From: Erythroxylum novogranatense
Taxonomy: Eukaryota > Streptophyta > Magnoliopsida > Malpighiales > Erythroxylaceae
Length of the DNA: 64,000 nucleotides
Direction: 5' to 3'
Assembly: GCA_029891385.1 (NCBI GenBank)
Contig: CM057232.1
Coordinates: forward strand, 66,029,824 to 66,093,823
This document shows, one piece after another, positions 1 to 12,390 of this stretch. Both the position numbers and the translations under genes were made by a program. Numbering within the stretch: the stretch's first letter is position 1; each line of letters begins with the position of its first letter. Under the pieces are notes generated by a model, which saw only the letters and a program-made list of their open reading frames with translations, was not told the origin of the DNA and did not search any database.

Positions 1-127
1 ACTCAAGGTTAACGTGGACAGAGGCAAAATTGGATAATGTACATCAGATGTACGCGCATCAAGAGTTGATAACCCAATGTGCGTGCATACATCACGAGTT
101 GATAGCACTAGTCATAATTGCACCTAA

Positions 128-305
128 GATGTAACTGGTATGACTGATACCTGCCGATTGATCTAAGGTGGCTTGTTGGGTAAACCCAAGGTCATTTTAG
201 TAATGTCGGATATCTATGATGCAATTGGTATGACTGATACCTACCGATTGACCTAAGGTGGCTTGTTGGTAAACCCAAGGTCCTTTTTAGGAATGCCGGA
301 TATCG
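128..305 (+). repeat. Tandem duplication of ~90 bp in the K leader
   Basis: Two imperfect direct copies lie head to tail, the second starting near 218. Both contain GGTATGACTGATACC, then CCGATTG, then AAGGTGGCTTGTTGG and AAACCCAAGGTC, and end in GGATATC. They differ by scattered substitutions and short indels, so the duplication is not recent. No coding capacity is seen. Confidence 0.85.
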
Positions 306-467
306 ACCCACTAGGACATTTTGTTATAATATTTCTTGGATTCGTAATGAGGGTTATGGATTCTTTGAAACTAGTGGGAGTCATATGCATGTCATGCAAG
401 TCCTTATGATCATGCATGTAATTCTATTCTAACATTCTTTCTCTCTTTCTCTTTAGGTTGATTGAAG

Positions 468-1166
468 ATGACTTCCAGTGTGAACTTGCGCTCGCTTATG
501 GACTCCAACAAATTAACTGGACCAAATTTTCTTGATTGGCTGAGAAATCTGAGAATTGTTCTCAGATCTGAGGAACTGGGATATGTCCTAGATGTTCCAC
601 TTCCTGATCCACCTGCTGCTGATGCTTCTGATGAGGATTAGAAAGTATATCGAAAGCATCTCAAAGACAGTGACGTGGCTACCTGTATTATGCTTGCCTC
701 GATGTCACCAGAGCTGCAGAAGCAGCATGAGTCTATGGATGCTCATACCATAGTGTATCATCTTAGAGAGCTTTTTGATAAGCAAACTCGGTCTGAAAGG
801 TTCGAGACCTTGAGGTTACTCTTCACTACTAAGATGACTCCAGGTTCATCTGCAGCGCAGTATGCACTGAAGATGAATGGGTATATTGAGAGGTTGGCCG
901 TCTTAGGTTTTGTTATGGATTATGAATTAAGTATTGACTTAATTCTAGTTGGATTGTCTGATAGTTATTAACAGTTTGTGTTAAACTATCGGATGAACTA
1001 AATATCCACGACAATCCCTAAGTTGATCAATCTGCTCAAGACAGCAGAGCAAGCTATCAAGAAGGATAGCAAGCAAGTGTTTATGGTGGCCTCTTCTTCT
1101 TCTGGTTCCAAGAAAAAGAAGCTAAAGAATAAAAGGTCTAAGAAACCAAAAGCAAGTGTAGCCTAA
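468..1166 (+). pseudogene. gag: K gag (copia capsid/nucleocapsid), broken
   Basis: The chosen ATG opens MTSSVNLRSLMDSNKLTGPN, the usual start of plant copia gag (K-L-x-G-x-N-F-x-x-W). A UBN2-type capsid region follows, with HLRELFDKQTRSERFETL about 100 residues in. In-frame stops occur at 639-641 (TAG where the family has Trp), 969-971 (TAA where Gln is expected) and 999-1001. A basic stretch SKKKKLKNKRSKKPK precedes the start of a zinc knuckle, CFHCGK, near 1200, after which the frame is lost. The product would be the virus-like-particle shell protein. It cannot be made from this copy. Confidence 0.85.
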
Positions 1167-1189
1167 AAGAAAACCAAAGAAACTGCACC

Positions 1190-2261
1190 AAAAGGAACTT
1201 GCTTCCATTGTGGCAAGGCCGCCACCCAAGAGGAGTCAGAAAGTCTATCTGGAAGAATTGAAGCGAAGAAGGCATCGATGCCTCGACTTCTTCGTATGTT
1301 TGTTATTGAGGTTAATCTGCTTTGACCATAACATATGGGTATTAGATACGGTTGTGGCTCAAACATATGCAATGATATCGCGGGGCCTCGAGGACGATGA
1401 GATGCTCATGAAGGAGAACTAGACCTGCGTGTGGGAAATGGAGCAAGAGTTCTTTGCATTAGCCGTAGCACTTACTTTTGTCACTCCCACCGGGCTTGTA
1501 ATTAAATTGGATGAATGTTATTTTGTACTGTTTTAACAAAGAACATATTATGCATTTCTTGTTTAAATAAAACTGGTTTCCATTTGACTTTTAGTAACAA
1601 TGGTTGTTCTATTAGTTTGAATGGCATGCTTTATGATACTGGTACATTATGCAATGGAATTTACATATTAGATATGTCACATCGAATTATGAATGTCAAT
1701 GACACGAAAAGACATAAGCGAGATAATCTAAAATCAACTTACTTATGGCATTGTCGCCTTGGCCATATAAATGAGAGACGATAGCTAAGCTCCATAAGAG
1801 TGGAAGTTTAGGGTCATTTGATTATGAATCATATGACACATATGAATCTTGTTTATTAGGCAAGATGACTAAGTTACCCTTTAAGGAAAGGGTGAGCGAG
1901 CGATCGGAGTATTAGACCTAATACATTCGGATGTATGTGGTCCGATGTCCATCTATGCTAGAAGTGGTTGTCTTTACTTCATTACCTTTATCGATGATTA
2001 TTCTCGATATGGGTACCAGATTCGATGAGATACAAATCAAGCATTTGAAAAGTTCAAACAATTGAAATGAAGTAGAAAACCAACTTGGGAAAAGTATCAA
2101 GACATTACGATCCGATCGTGGTGGGGAATACTTAGACCAACAGTTTTTAGATTATCTCAGAGATAATGGGATTTTATCTCAATGGACTCCTCCGTACACA
2201 CCACAGCATAATGGTGTGGCTGAAAGGAGAAATCGAACCTTGTTAGACATGGTACGATCGA
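1190..2261 (+). pseudogene. pol: K protease and integrase N-terminal part, broken and split
   Basis: A fragment WVLDTVVAQT matches the copia protease active-site region (usually W-x-x-D-[ST]-G), but the D-[ST]-G is damaged by a frameshift. Next comes the GAG-pre-integrase/zinc region (YLWHCRLGHIN, then a Cys near CLLGKM). The integrase core follows, with its first Asp in HSDVCGP (~1930), its second in RSDRGGEY (~2110) and its Glu in GVAERRNRTL (~2220), so all three catalytic acidic residues can still be recognised. A one-base loss near 1780 and others shift the frame. The reading resumes beyond element A in the next K piece. Confidence 0.85.
2257..2261. repeat. Target-site duplication of element A, left copy
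   Basis: ATCGA lies directly before the TGTTGG terminus. The right copy at 12022-12026 reads ATCAA, one mismatch. Joining the flanks with one copy removed restores the copia integrase reading MVRSMMGFARLP, which confirms the insertion point. Confidence 0.9.
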
Positions 2262-5200
2262 TGTTGGGACCCGATCTGAAAATCGGATCCCAACCGAAAA
2301 TCAGGAATCGGATACGAAGAACGAGGCAAATTCAAATTGGATAACTTGAATTCGATAACGACAAACAAAGAAACGAAACGAAAGAGGTCGAAACAAAGCG
2401 AATGCACATCGGATAATTGGAATCCGAAGATGAAAACAAGCGGATCGAATTACATCAAACCAAAAGTAGCAAAGCTGAATCGATACTTACCAAACGGAGC
2501 AGACATCCGAGAAAAATCAAGAACACAGAAACACATTCGTGTTGGAAACCTAGACTATCCAAATCTGGTACAATTTTTTTTTCTTTCTTTCTCATTTCTT
2601 ACCTCATTAGTCAATCTCATTCAAAATCACACAAGCAAATTCCACTTTTGGAGAATCATTCTCATGCAAATCTCTAAATCTGATCATATTCTTATTGATC
2701 CATACAAATCTTAAATTACATTTTTATCCCAATTTTATCAAAATTTTGGCTGCATAACGGCTGCATTTATCCTATCCCAAAAATTCCTGCAAAGCCAAAA
2801 TACACTTCTAATATCACAAAATCCAGAATCATCGGACTCTCACGTCGGAATCCAAACACCAAAGAAACACAAATCTATTACCTAACACTTCCACAATTCT
2901 TAATTCAGATCAAAACATCCTTATTCAAATTCCTCATTCAATCCAAACGCATCTAATCATATCTATATATAGTCACAAGTCACATTCCATAATCACACAA
3001 ATTCTCATATCTCCAACCCATATACAAGTTCAGAAATCACTTACAATCCCATAACTCATTTCCATACACAAATTCATATACATATCCATACTAAAATTCA
3101 AGTTACTCAAAATCTAACTTATACAGATTACAAAACATATAAATATCGAAACTGACGTCTTGACCATCTTTCATCCAATCTCCTGCTCGAATACCTGGAG
3201 ATGGGGATGAAAGGGGGGTGAGCTCGAAAGCTCGTGGGTAACATATTTATAAACTGAATAATAAGCAGAAATCAATTTTCATAAACTTTTTGCCAAAAGG
3301 CTTAGTTTTCAAACTTTTCAACTTTCAAATATTTTTCTCAAACCCTTTTCAATTTTCCAAACTTTTCATATCAAATTTCTATAATTTCATGGTTGAAAAC
3401 CCTTTTTCTCATTTTTCAAAATTTCTCATAAACATGAATGCAATCACATCGGAGAAATTTTACGCGATAAACAAAATAAAAATCACATAACATAACAAAA
3501 TGGTTTGGTTTCGGTCTAATAGACGTCGCACATTCCGCAATATAGCGGTCATGTGCGGTAGTGAATAGAGGAGTCCAAATCGAACTCCTAAACCACTTGC
3601 ATGGCAGCCGGAGAAGGTTATCGAGAGGGAGACAAGGTAATCGACTCTACGGAGGACCCGACCAAACCCATACAATTCACATATGCGTGCTTAAAACAAG
3701 CAGATTGTCCGAAGGCACTTTTCAAAATTTCACATTTTCTTTAAATTTTTCATATCATATAATCATAATGTGTCATAAATGACACCAACATATATCCACA
3801 TGAATTCATATAACAAATCGAATGCAATTCACTTAAATCACATATTCATCAAATTCATCACAATATATGCACTAATTCTTTAAATCATTTAAATCATAAA
3901 TCCAATAATTTGAAAACCATGAATTTCATAATTCTTGCATTTTCTAAAACGCATTTTAACCATTTGAAATCATAATATCAAACATTTACAACCTTTTTCA
4001 ACCCATTTTATCAACAATAATTTATCAAAATCAAATTTTGCTTTCTTAAATTTTCAAAATCACATTCTTAGCTTACAATTCAATAAATAAATATACTACC
4101 CACCTCATATCCATGCTAACAACTTGCTTTGTGCCTCAATTGCTCCAAAGCCTCCTTCTTTCTTCCAATTTAACATTCCCTAAAGCAATTTCATCAAAAT
4201 TCAATCTCATAAATAACTTAATCCTTCAATTTGATGCATAAGTCATCAATTCATACTAATTCCAAGATATGTACATCATTAATTTCTAAAATCCTTCAAA
4301 ATCCCCAAATTCCAAAATGCACCTAAACCAATCCACTCAAATTCAATATCATAATTAACTTAATTTCTCAAATTGAGCTTAGAAAACATCAATTCCTCAC
4401 ATATTCAAGCTATTTCAATCTCCAATTTTGAAAATCCCCAATTTTTAAAATTGGCCTAAACCAATTTACACAAATTCCATATCATAAATCACAATTTCTT
4501 CACAATTGATTTCATATTTTATCTATTCATACTAGTATTGATGATTCTACACCATTAATTCACAAAATCCCCAAATTTTTAATTTGGTGTAAACCCCCAA
4601 TTTACAATTTTTCAAATTAAACTTTACCTAAAGCATAAACATCATAATTAACTTAGGATATCTCAAATTCATCACTAATTCAAGCAATCTAAAGCAACAA
4701 TTTCAAAAACTCCCAACTTTCAAATTTTGACATAATCCCCAATTCACAATTAATCCAAAATTAAACATAATCATAGTCTAATCTCTTCAAATAATCATAG
4801 ATAAACTAAATCCATAACCATTCAAAGCTTAATCAACCATCAAACTCATCAAAAATTCAAAATCAAAACTTTCTCTCTCTTACCTTTTTCTCCTCCATTT
4901 TCGTTATTTTTGAGCTTCAATGGACAACTTCCATCTTCTTCCTCCTCTTTGCTCTTAAAACCAACGAAAACTCTTGAGAATCATGGAGAAAAAATCGAAA
5001 ACCTTCCTTCTTCTCCTCTCCATATACGAAGCTTCTCTCTTCTCTTCTCCATTCTTCTTATTTCTTCTTCTCTCTTCTTTTGATTTTCGAAAATTTATGT
5101 TGGTTTTGGAGTTGAGAAATGACAGCCCTTAAGTGTTTCTTCCATGTCATTAAAAATGGAGGGTAATTGACCATCTTGCCCTCACTTATTAGCTTATTTC

Positions 5201-6788
5201 CATGTTTGCCCCTGTACAGGATTTTCAAAATCTGATAGTTTGCGTCCTGTTTTCAAGAATCTAAACGAAATAATTTGGATAAACTTTCTTCTTGAAAATT
5301 GTTCCTCTAGATCTTACGAATCTAACGCCACCAACCGTTCTCAATTCGGATCAGAAACGAAGAAGTTATAACCGAAATACTATCAGACCTTCACAAAATC
5401 CGAGGCTGAACATTAACATAATTTCAGTCCAGAAATTAACAATCTTAGGGATGAAATTAAATTTCGATCCCTTCACAAGAGTTGTAGCCCTATATCTTAA
5501 CTTTATTTTCCCTTAATAATCAACACAATCGGAGCTGTAAAGCTCCCGAAAATCGCAAAATACTGAACCATGTTCAGAAAATTGTCCAACTTATAACCTA
5601 TAACCCAATCTCTTACCTTGGTTCAATCAATTTCTTTCCATTTAATCTCCTAAAAATCATAATATTCCATAACAATGAAATTAAATGTCTTAGGAATCCA
5701 ACGCTTTGAGAATTAAATCAATCGGATGTCGGACAAAGGAATTATAAGCAAAAGATTACGAAAAGGATCGGATTAAAAACAAAGTATCGGAACTTCAAAA
5801 CCGAACTTTTCAACAATCATATCTCTCGATCCCGAACTCGGAATTTAACAAATTTGGTGTCAATAGAAAGATAAAAGGAAGCTCTACAACTTCCCTGAAG
5901 TACTCAAAATCAAATTAGGTCTCGAAAGAGGTCAAAAACTCAATCAAAGATTCTGTCCAAAACAGCTTTTTCTAAACAACTTCCAATTTTTAATCGCTCA
6001 TAACTCCTAGCCCCGATATCGAAAAATTGCAAACTTTATATCAATAGAAAGATAAAAACATCATCTAAAACTTTCATGAAGACCACTTATTTCAATTCAA
6101 ACTAAATCCATACTACGAGTGGCCTCGAAGCATAGAACACACAAATCTATACTTAATAGCATTTTTAAAACAAACCATATCTTCAGAAATTCATATCTTT
6201 CAATCCTGACATCGAAAAATAGCAAACTTTATGTCCACAAAATGCTCTCGATAGGGGCTACAATTTTCATGTTGATCATTTTCTCGAATTTTGCCTAAAT
6301 CAAAAAGTCAACTTTTTCCTCAAAAAGTCAAACTTTAAGCGAACTTTGACTGATCATAACTCTCACTCCCGATATCGAAAAATATCAAACTTTATGGCTA
6401 CAAAAAGCTCTTGACATAAACTACAAGTTTGCAGAAGATAATTTTCTCAAATTCTCCCAAAATCAAAAAGTCAACTCCTAAGTCAAATTTTTTTTTCACT
6501 ATTCATCCCCAAAGTCAAGCTTTCTAAATTCTTCAAATTTTCACACTTTTTCTTTTTAATTCTTGCTATTTAACTTCATTTCAATCAACTCATCCACTTT
6601 CTTTTCATAATCCATATAAGTTCACTCAAATATCAAAATCCTCAAAATTAAACAATTCTTTTATCATAATTTTATTTATTTATTTTTTTCATCAAATTTC
6701 CTTAAATTCATTATTTTCTCACCAATTTCTTTCTCACTTAAATTCATTTTAATATTTCTAATTTTCATCAAAAGTTCGGGGTCCAACA
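2262..6788 (-). repeat. Element A left LTR (3' LTR in element orientation)
   Basis: The LTR starts TGTTGGGACCCGAT and ends GGGGTCCAACA. It aligns along its full length with the right LTR, with scattered substitutions and small indels concentrated around 3480-3700. It contains four copies of a ~90-bp degenerate module (5819-5905, 5999-6087, 6190-6279, 6353-6450) built on ATATCGAAAAAT..CAAACTTTAT and TTTCATGAAG, which B, C, G and H also carry in some form. Short open frames inside are AT-rich noise. Confidence 0.95.
3195..4883 (-). other. Candidate LTR intron signals, element A left LTR
   Basis: On the minus strand a consensus donor AAG|GTAAGAG has its GT at 4883-4882. A second donor-like AG|GTGGGT lies at 4103. 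The pyrimidine-rich CCCCATCTCCAG ends at 3195. The same ordered signals occur in B, D and H. Splicing is inferred from motifs only. Confidence 0.4.
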
Positions 6789-6802
6789 TTTCTCCCCCTC
6801 TT
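6789..6802 (-). other. Polypurine tract of element A
   Basis: The minus strand reads AAGAGGGGGAGAAA directly before the TGTTGGACCCC start of the LTR. This is the plus-strand DNA primer site in reverse transcription, and it fixes the element's orientation. Confidence 0.9.
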
Positions 6803-7469
6803 AAAAGAATTTTGTCCTCGAAATTCATACTTACTTAAACTCCAAATAACTCATTCTTGCATAAAGTTCTTTTTAAACAAAGATCATCAAGCACTTTCTT
6901 ACTAATTTCTTTCCAAAAATCATAATCAATCACTTTCTCTTATCTAATTTTCTCATCATATAAGTATCTCAATCTCTTTACACTATTTCACATCTTGTAT
7001 CTCACACTAATCATATCATATCAAATCACTATATTCATAATTCATTATTTCTTACATATAGATATAAATTCAAGTTGTCTCATCTTCCAAGTATCCCTTA
7101 ATTGCATCTCACATATGCATATTCGAAAATAATTCATCCACATTCATTAAAATTCTAATCTCAATTTCATTAACACATTTATAAAATCCTTCATATCAGT
7201 TAATCCTATCCTTCAAATATTTCTTAATTCGACTCACACATGTATAACTAAAATCAATTCTTCCCATTTCATCATGAAATTCTCCTCTCAATTTCTCTTA
7301 ACACTTTCTTCTAATTAATCATCACTCATCACCTTAATCAAACAATCCACTAGGTTCTTCACATCATGCATGAAATACCATTTCCATCCTTATCACTCTC
7401 TCACTAATGCAATCCTATTCGTTAAAACTCTTAACAAACACTTCCGCCCAAGTATGATCATAGTACTAG

Positions 7470-7481
7470 GCTCTGATACCA
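7470..7481 (-). other. Primer-binding site of element A (initiator tRNA-Met)
   Basis: The minus strand reads TGGTATCAGAGC, complementary to the 3' end of plant initiator tRNA-Met, four bases inside the LTR end. B, C and D use the same PBS. Confidence 0.93.
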
Positions 7482-7485
7482 TAAA

Positions 7486-10400
7486 TGTTGAGACCCGATC
7501 CGAAAACCGGATCCCAACCAAAAATTAGGAATCGGATACGAAGAACGAGGTGAATTCAAATTGGATAACTTGAATTCGATAACGACAAACAAAGCAACGA
7601 AACGAAAGAGGTCGAAACAAAGCGAATGCACATCGGATAATTGGAATCCGAAGATGAAAGCAAGCGGATCGAATTACATCAAACCAAAAGTAACAAAGCA
7701 GAATCGATACTTACCAAACGGAGCCGACATCTGAGAAAAATCAAGAACACAGAAACACATTCGCGTTGGAAACCTAGACTATCCAAATCCGGTATAATTT
7801 TTTTTTCTTTCTTTCTTTCTCATTTCTTACCTCATTAGTCAATCTCATTCAAAATCACACAAGCAAATTCCACTTTTGGAGAATCATTCTCATGCAAATC
7901 TCTAAATCTGATCATATTCTTATTGATCCATACAAATCTTAAATTACATTTTTATCCCAATTTTATCGAAATTTCTAAAGATAACTACTGCATTTATCCT
8001 ATCCCAAAAATTCCTGCAAAGCCAAAATACACTTCTAATATCACAAAATCCAGAATCATTGGACGCTCCCGTCCGGAATCCAAACACCAGCAAAACACAA
8101 ATCTATTACCTAACACTTCCACAATTCTCAATTCAGATCAAAACATCCTTATTCAAATTCCTCATTCAATCCAAACGCATCTAATCATATCTATATATAG
8201 TCACAAGTCACATTCCATAATCACACAAATTCTCATATCTCCAACCCATATACAAGTTCAGAAATCACTTACAATCCCATAACTCATTTCCATACACAAA
8301 TTCATATACATATCCATACTAAAATTCAAGTTACTCAAAATCTAACTTATACAGATTACAAAACATATAAATATCGAAACTGACGTCTTGACCATCTTTC
8401 ATCCAATCTTCTGCTCGAATACCTGGAGATGGGGATGAAAGGGGGGCGCTGAGCTCGGAAGCTCGTGAGTAACATATTTATAAACTGAATAATAAGCAGA
8501 AATCAATTTTCATAAACTTTTTGCCAAAAGGCTTAGTTTTCAAACTTTTCAACTTTCAAATATTTTTTCTCAAACCGTTTTCAATTTTCCAAACTTTTCA
8601 TATCAAATTTCTATAATTTCATGGTTGAAAACCCTTTTTCTCATTTTTCAAAATTTCTCATAAACATGAATGCAATCACATCAGAGAAATTTCACGCGCA
8701 TAAACAAAATAAAAAATCACATAACATAACAAAATGGTATGGTTTCGGTCCTAACAAGACGTCTCGCACATTCCCATATAATGGTCATATGCGGTAGGAA
8801 TGAGGGGAGTCCGAATCGAACTCCTAAGCCACTTGCGGGCAGCCGGGAGAAGGCTATCAGAGGGAGACAGTGCACTGACTCTATAAAGGGGACCTGACCA
8901 AACCCACACAATTCACATATATGTGCTTAAAACAAGCAGATTGTCCGAAGGCACTTTTCAAAATTTCACATTTTCTTTAAATTTTTCATATCATATAATC
9001 ATAATATGTCATAAATGACACCAACATATATCCACATGAATTCATATAACCAATCGAATGCAATTCACTTAAATCACATATTCATCAAATTCATCACAAT
9101 ATATGCACTAATTCTTTAAATCATTTAAATCATAAATCCAATAATTTGAAAACCATGAATTTCATAATTCTTGCATTTTCTAAAACTCATTTTAACCATT
9201 TGAAATCATAATATCAAACATTTACAACCTTTTTCAACCCATTTTATGAACAATAATTTATCAAAATCAAATTTACTTTCTTAAATTTTCAAAATCACAT
9301 TCTTAGCTTACAATTCAATAAATAAATATACTACCCACCTCATATCCTTGCTAACAACTTGCTTTGTGCCTCAATTGCTCCAAAGCCTCCTTCTTTCTTC
9401 CAATTTAACATTCCCTGAAGCAATTTCATCAAAATTCAATCTCATAAATAACTTAATCCTTCAATTTGATGCATAAGTCATCAATTCATACTAATTCCAA
9501 GATATGTACATCATTAATTTCTAAAATCCTTCAAAATCCCCAAATTCCAAAATGCACCTAAACCAATCCACTCAAATTCAATATCATAATTAACTTAATT
9601 TCTCAAATTGAGCTTAGAAAACATCAATTCCTCACATATTCAAGCTATTTCAATCTCCAATTTTGAAAATCCCCAATTTTCAAAATTGGTCTAAACCAAT
9701 TTACACAAATTTCATATCATAAATCACAATTTCTTCACAATTGATTTCATATTTCACCAATTCATACTAGTATTGATGATTCTACACCATTAATTCACAA
9801 AATTCCCAAATTTTTAATTTGTTCTAAACCCCCAATTTACAATTTTTCAAATTAAACTTCACCTAAAGCATAAACATCAAAATTAACTTAGGATATCTCA
9901 AATTCATCACCAATTCAAGCAATCTAAAACAACAATTTCAAAAACCCCCAACTTTCAAATTTTGACATAATCCCCAATTCACAATTAATCCAAAATTAAA
10001 CATAATCATAGTCTAATCTCTTCAAATAATCATAGATAAACTAAATCCATAACCATTCCAAGCTTAATCAACCATCAAACTCATCAAAAATTCAAAATCA
10101 AAACTTTCTCTCTCTTACCTTTTTCTCCTCCATTTTCGTTATTTTTGAGCTTCAATGGACAACTTCCATCTTCTTCCTCCTCTTTGCTCTTAAAACCAAC
10201 TAAAACCCTTGAGAATCATGGAGAAAAAATCGAAAACCTTCCTTCTTCTCTCCATATACGAAGCTTCTCTCTTCTCTTCTCCGTTCTTCTTATTTCTTCT
10301 TCTCTCTTCTTTTGATTTTCGAAAATTTCTGCTGGTTTTGGAGTTGAGAAACGACAGCCCTTAAGTGTTTCTGCCATGTCATTAAAAATGGAGGGTAATT

Positions 10401-12021
10401 GACCATCTTGCCCTCACTTATTAGCTTATTTCCAAGTTTGTCCCTGTACAGGATTTTCAAAATCTGATAGTTTGCGTCCTGTTTTCAAGCATCTAAAAGA
10501 AATAATTTGGATAAACTTTCTTCTTGCAAATTGGTCCTCTAGATCTTACGAATCTAACGCCACCAACTGCGCTTAATTCGGATCAGAAACGAAGAATTTA
10601 TAGCCGAAATACTATCAGACCTTCACAAAATCCGAGGCTGAACATTAACATAAATTCAGTCCAGAAATTAACAATCTTAGGGATGAAATTAAATTTCCAT
10701 CCCTTCACAAGAGTTGTAGCCCTATATCTTAACTTTATTTTCCCTTAAGAATCAATTCAATCGGAGTTGTACAGCTCCCAAAAATCGCAAAATACTAAAC
10801 CATGTTCAGAAAATTATCCAACTTATAACCTATAACCCAATCTCTTACCTTGGTTCAATCAATTTCTTTCCATTTAATCTCCTAAAAATCATAATATTCC
10901 ATAACAATGAAATTAAATGTCTTAGTAATCCAACGCTTCTAGAATCAAATCAATCGGATGTCGGACGAAGGGATTATAAGCAAAAGATTACGAAAGGGAT
11001 CGGATTAAAAACAAAGTATCGGAACTTCAAAACCGAACTTTTCAACAATCATATCTCTCGATCCTGAACTCGGAATTTAACCAATTTCATTTCAATAGAA
11101 AGATAAAAGGAAGCTCTACAACTTCCCTGCAGTACTCAAAATCAAATTAGGTCTCAAAAGAAGTCAAAAACTCAATCAAAGATTCTGTCCAAAACAGCTT
11201 TTTCTAAACAACTTCCAATTTTTAATCGCTCATAACTCCTATCCCCGATATCGAAAAATTACAAACTTTATATCAATAGAAAGATAAAAACATCATCTAA
11301 AACTTTCATGAAGACCACTTATTTCAATTCAAACTAAATCCATACGACGAGTAGCCTCGAAGCATAGAACACACAAATCTATACTTAATAGCATTTTCAA
11401 AACAAACCATATCTTCAGAAATTCATATCTTTCAATCCTGATATCGAAAAATAGCAAACTTTATGTCCACAAAAAGCTCTCGATAGGGGCTACAATTTTC
11501 ATGTTGATCATTTTCTCGAATTTTTCCTAAATCAGAAAGTCAACTTTTTCCTCAAAAAGTCAAACTTCAAGCGAACTTTGACTGATCATAACTCTCACTC
11601 CCGATATCGAAAAATATCAAACTTTATGGCTACAGAAAGCTCTTGACATAAACTACAAGTTTCTAGGAGATAATTTTCTCAAATTATCCCAAAATCAAAA
11701 AGTCAACTCCTAAGTCAAACATTTTTTCACTATTCATCCTCAAAGTCAAACTTTCTAAATTCTTCAAATTTTCACACTTTTTCTTTTTAATTCTTGCTAT
11801 TTAACTTCATTTCAATCAACTCATCCAATTTCTTCTCATAATCCATATAAGTTCACTCAAATATCAAAATCCTCAAAATTAAACAATTCTTTTCTCATAA
11901 TTTTATTTATTTATTTATTTTTCATCAAATTTCCTTAAATTCATAATTTTCTCACCAATTTCTTTCTCACTTAAATTCGTTTTAATATTTCTAATTTTCA
12001 TCAAAAGTTTGGGGTCCAACA
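7486..12021 (-). repeat. Element A right LTR (5' LTR in element orientation)
   Basis: Full-length partner of the left LTR, starting TGTTGAGACCCGAT and ending GGGGTCCAACA. It carries the same splice-like signals: donor GT at 10118, second donor at 9338, YAG at 8423-8425. The four ~90-bp modules recur between about 11050 and 11680. As the 5' LTR it should hold the promoter, but I see no clear TATA box. Confidence 0.95.
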
Positions 12022-12390
12022 ATCAATGATGGGCTTTGCAAGGTTACCAAAATCCTTTTTGGGGTATGCACTCGAGACAGCTGTTTACTTGCTAAACAGA
12101 GTTCTATCAAAGACAGTTGATGTTACTCCATATGAGATGTGAACTAACAAAAAATCCTATCTTACTCATTTGAAAGTTTGGGGTTGTCCTGCTTATATGA
12201 AGCGGGCACAGTCGGATAAACTTGATGCAAAATCTGACAAGTGTTTGTTTGTAGGATATCCTAAAGAAACAATGGGATATCAATTCTTCCATGCTGAGGA
12301 ACAAAAGGTGTTTGTTTCAAAGCATGCTGTCTTTTTAGAGAAAGAGTTTTTTTTTACAAGAAGACAGTGGGAACAAAATCGAACTTGAAG
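12022..12390 (+). pseudogene. pol: K integrase C-terminal part, broken
   Basis: Coding resumes directly after element A (target-site copy ATCAA at 12022-12026) with MGFARLPKSFWGYALETAVY, the standard stretch after the integrase core. A TGA at 12140-12142 stands where the family has Trp (P-Y-E-[ML]-W). HLKVWGCPAYMKR and a GYPKETMGYQFF motif follow, typical of the copia integrase C-terminal region. The reading overlaps the next frame by a frameshift near 12370. Confidence 0.88.

Larger units (their letters stand above)
1..2261 (+). mobile_element. Ty1/copia element K, 5' internal part (leader, gag, protease, start of integrase)
   Basis: This is the left half of a copia retrotransposon. It holds an untranslated leader (1-467), gag, a decayed protease and the first two thirds of integrase, and it is cut at 2261 by element A. 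Coding resumes at 12022 and the 3' LTR ends near 16020. The 5' LTR and PBS lie left of the window. The domain order gag-PR-INT-RT-RH is that of copia, with integrase before RT. The element is dead: several in-frame stops and frameshifts are visible. The surroundings suggest that K sits in the internal region of gypsy element C. Confidence 0.93.
6789..7485 (-). other. Element A internal region, non-coding
   Basis: About 700 bp of AT-rich DNA without an open frame of note on either strand. Reading on the minus strand it starts at the PBS and ends at the PPT. The 20 bases at 6808-6826 (minus: GAATTTCGAGGACAAAATTC) resemble the last pol codons of Tekay-like elements. Nothing else resembles gag or pol. 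Confidence 0.85.
2262..12021 (-). mobile_element. Element A: non-autonomous gypsy-type LTR element (LARD-like) with giant LTRs
   Basis: Two direct LTRs of 4527 and 4536 bp flank only 697 bp of internal DNA. The termini are TG...CA with inverted TGTTGG/CCAACA ends, and a 5-bp target duplication surrounds it. The PBS for initiator tRNA-Met and the polypurine tract both read on the minus strand. The internal region has no gag or pol apart from a GAGGACAAAATTC motif next to the PPT, which B also carries (D has a variant) at the end of pol. It therefore looks like a derivative of a Tekay-like chromovirus that needs enzymes in trans. LARDs normally have several kb of internal DNA, so this one is extreme. 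It is inserted in K integrase. Confidence 0.93.

Noticed and set aside
2337..2714. Open frame near the start of A's left LTR, with a partial counterpart at 7641-7838
   Set aside because: Repeated in both LTRs but shifted by indels between copies; AT-rich, no domain.
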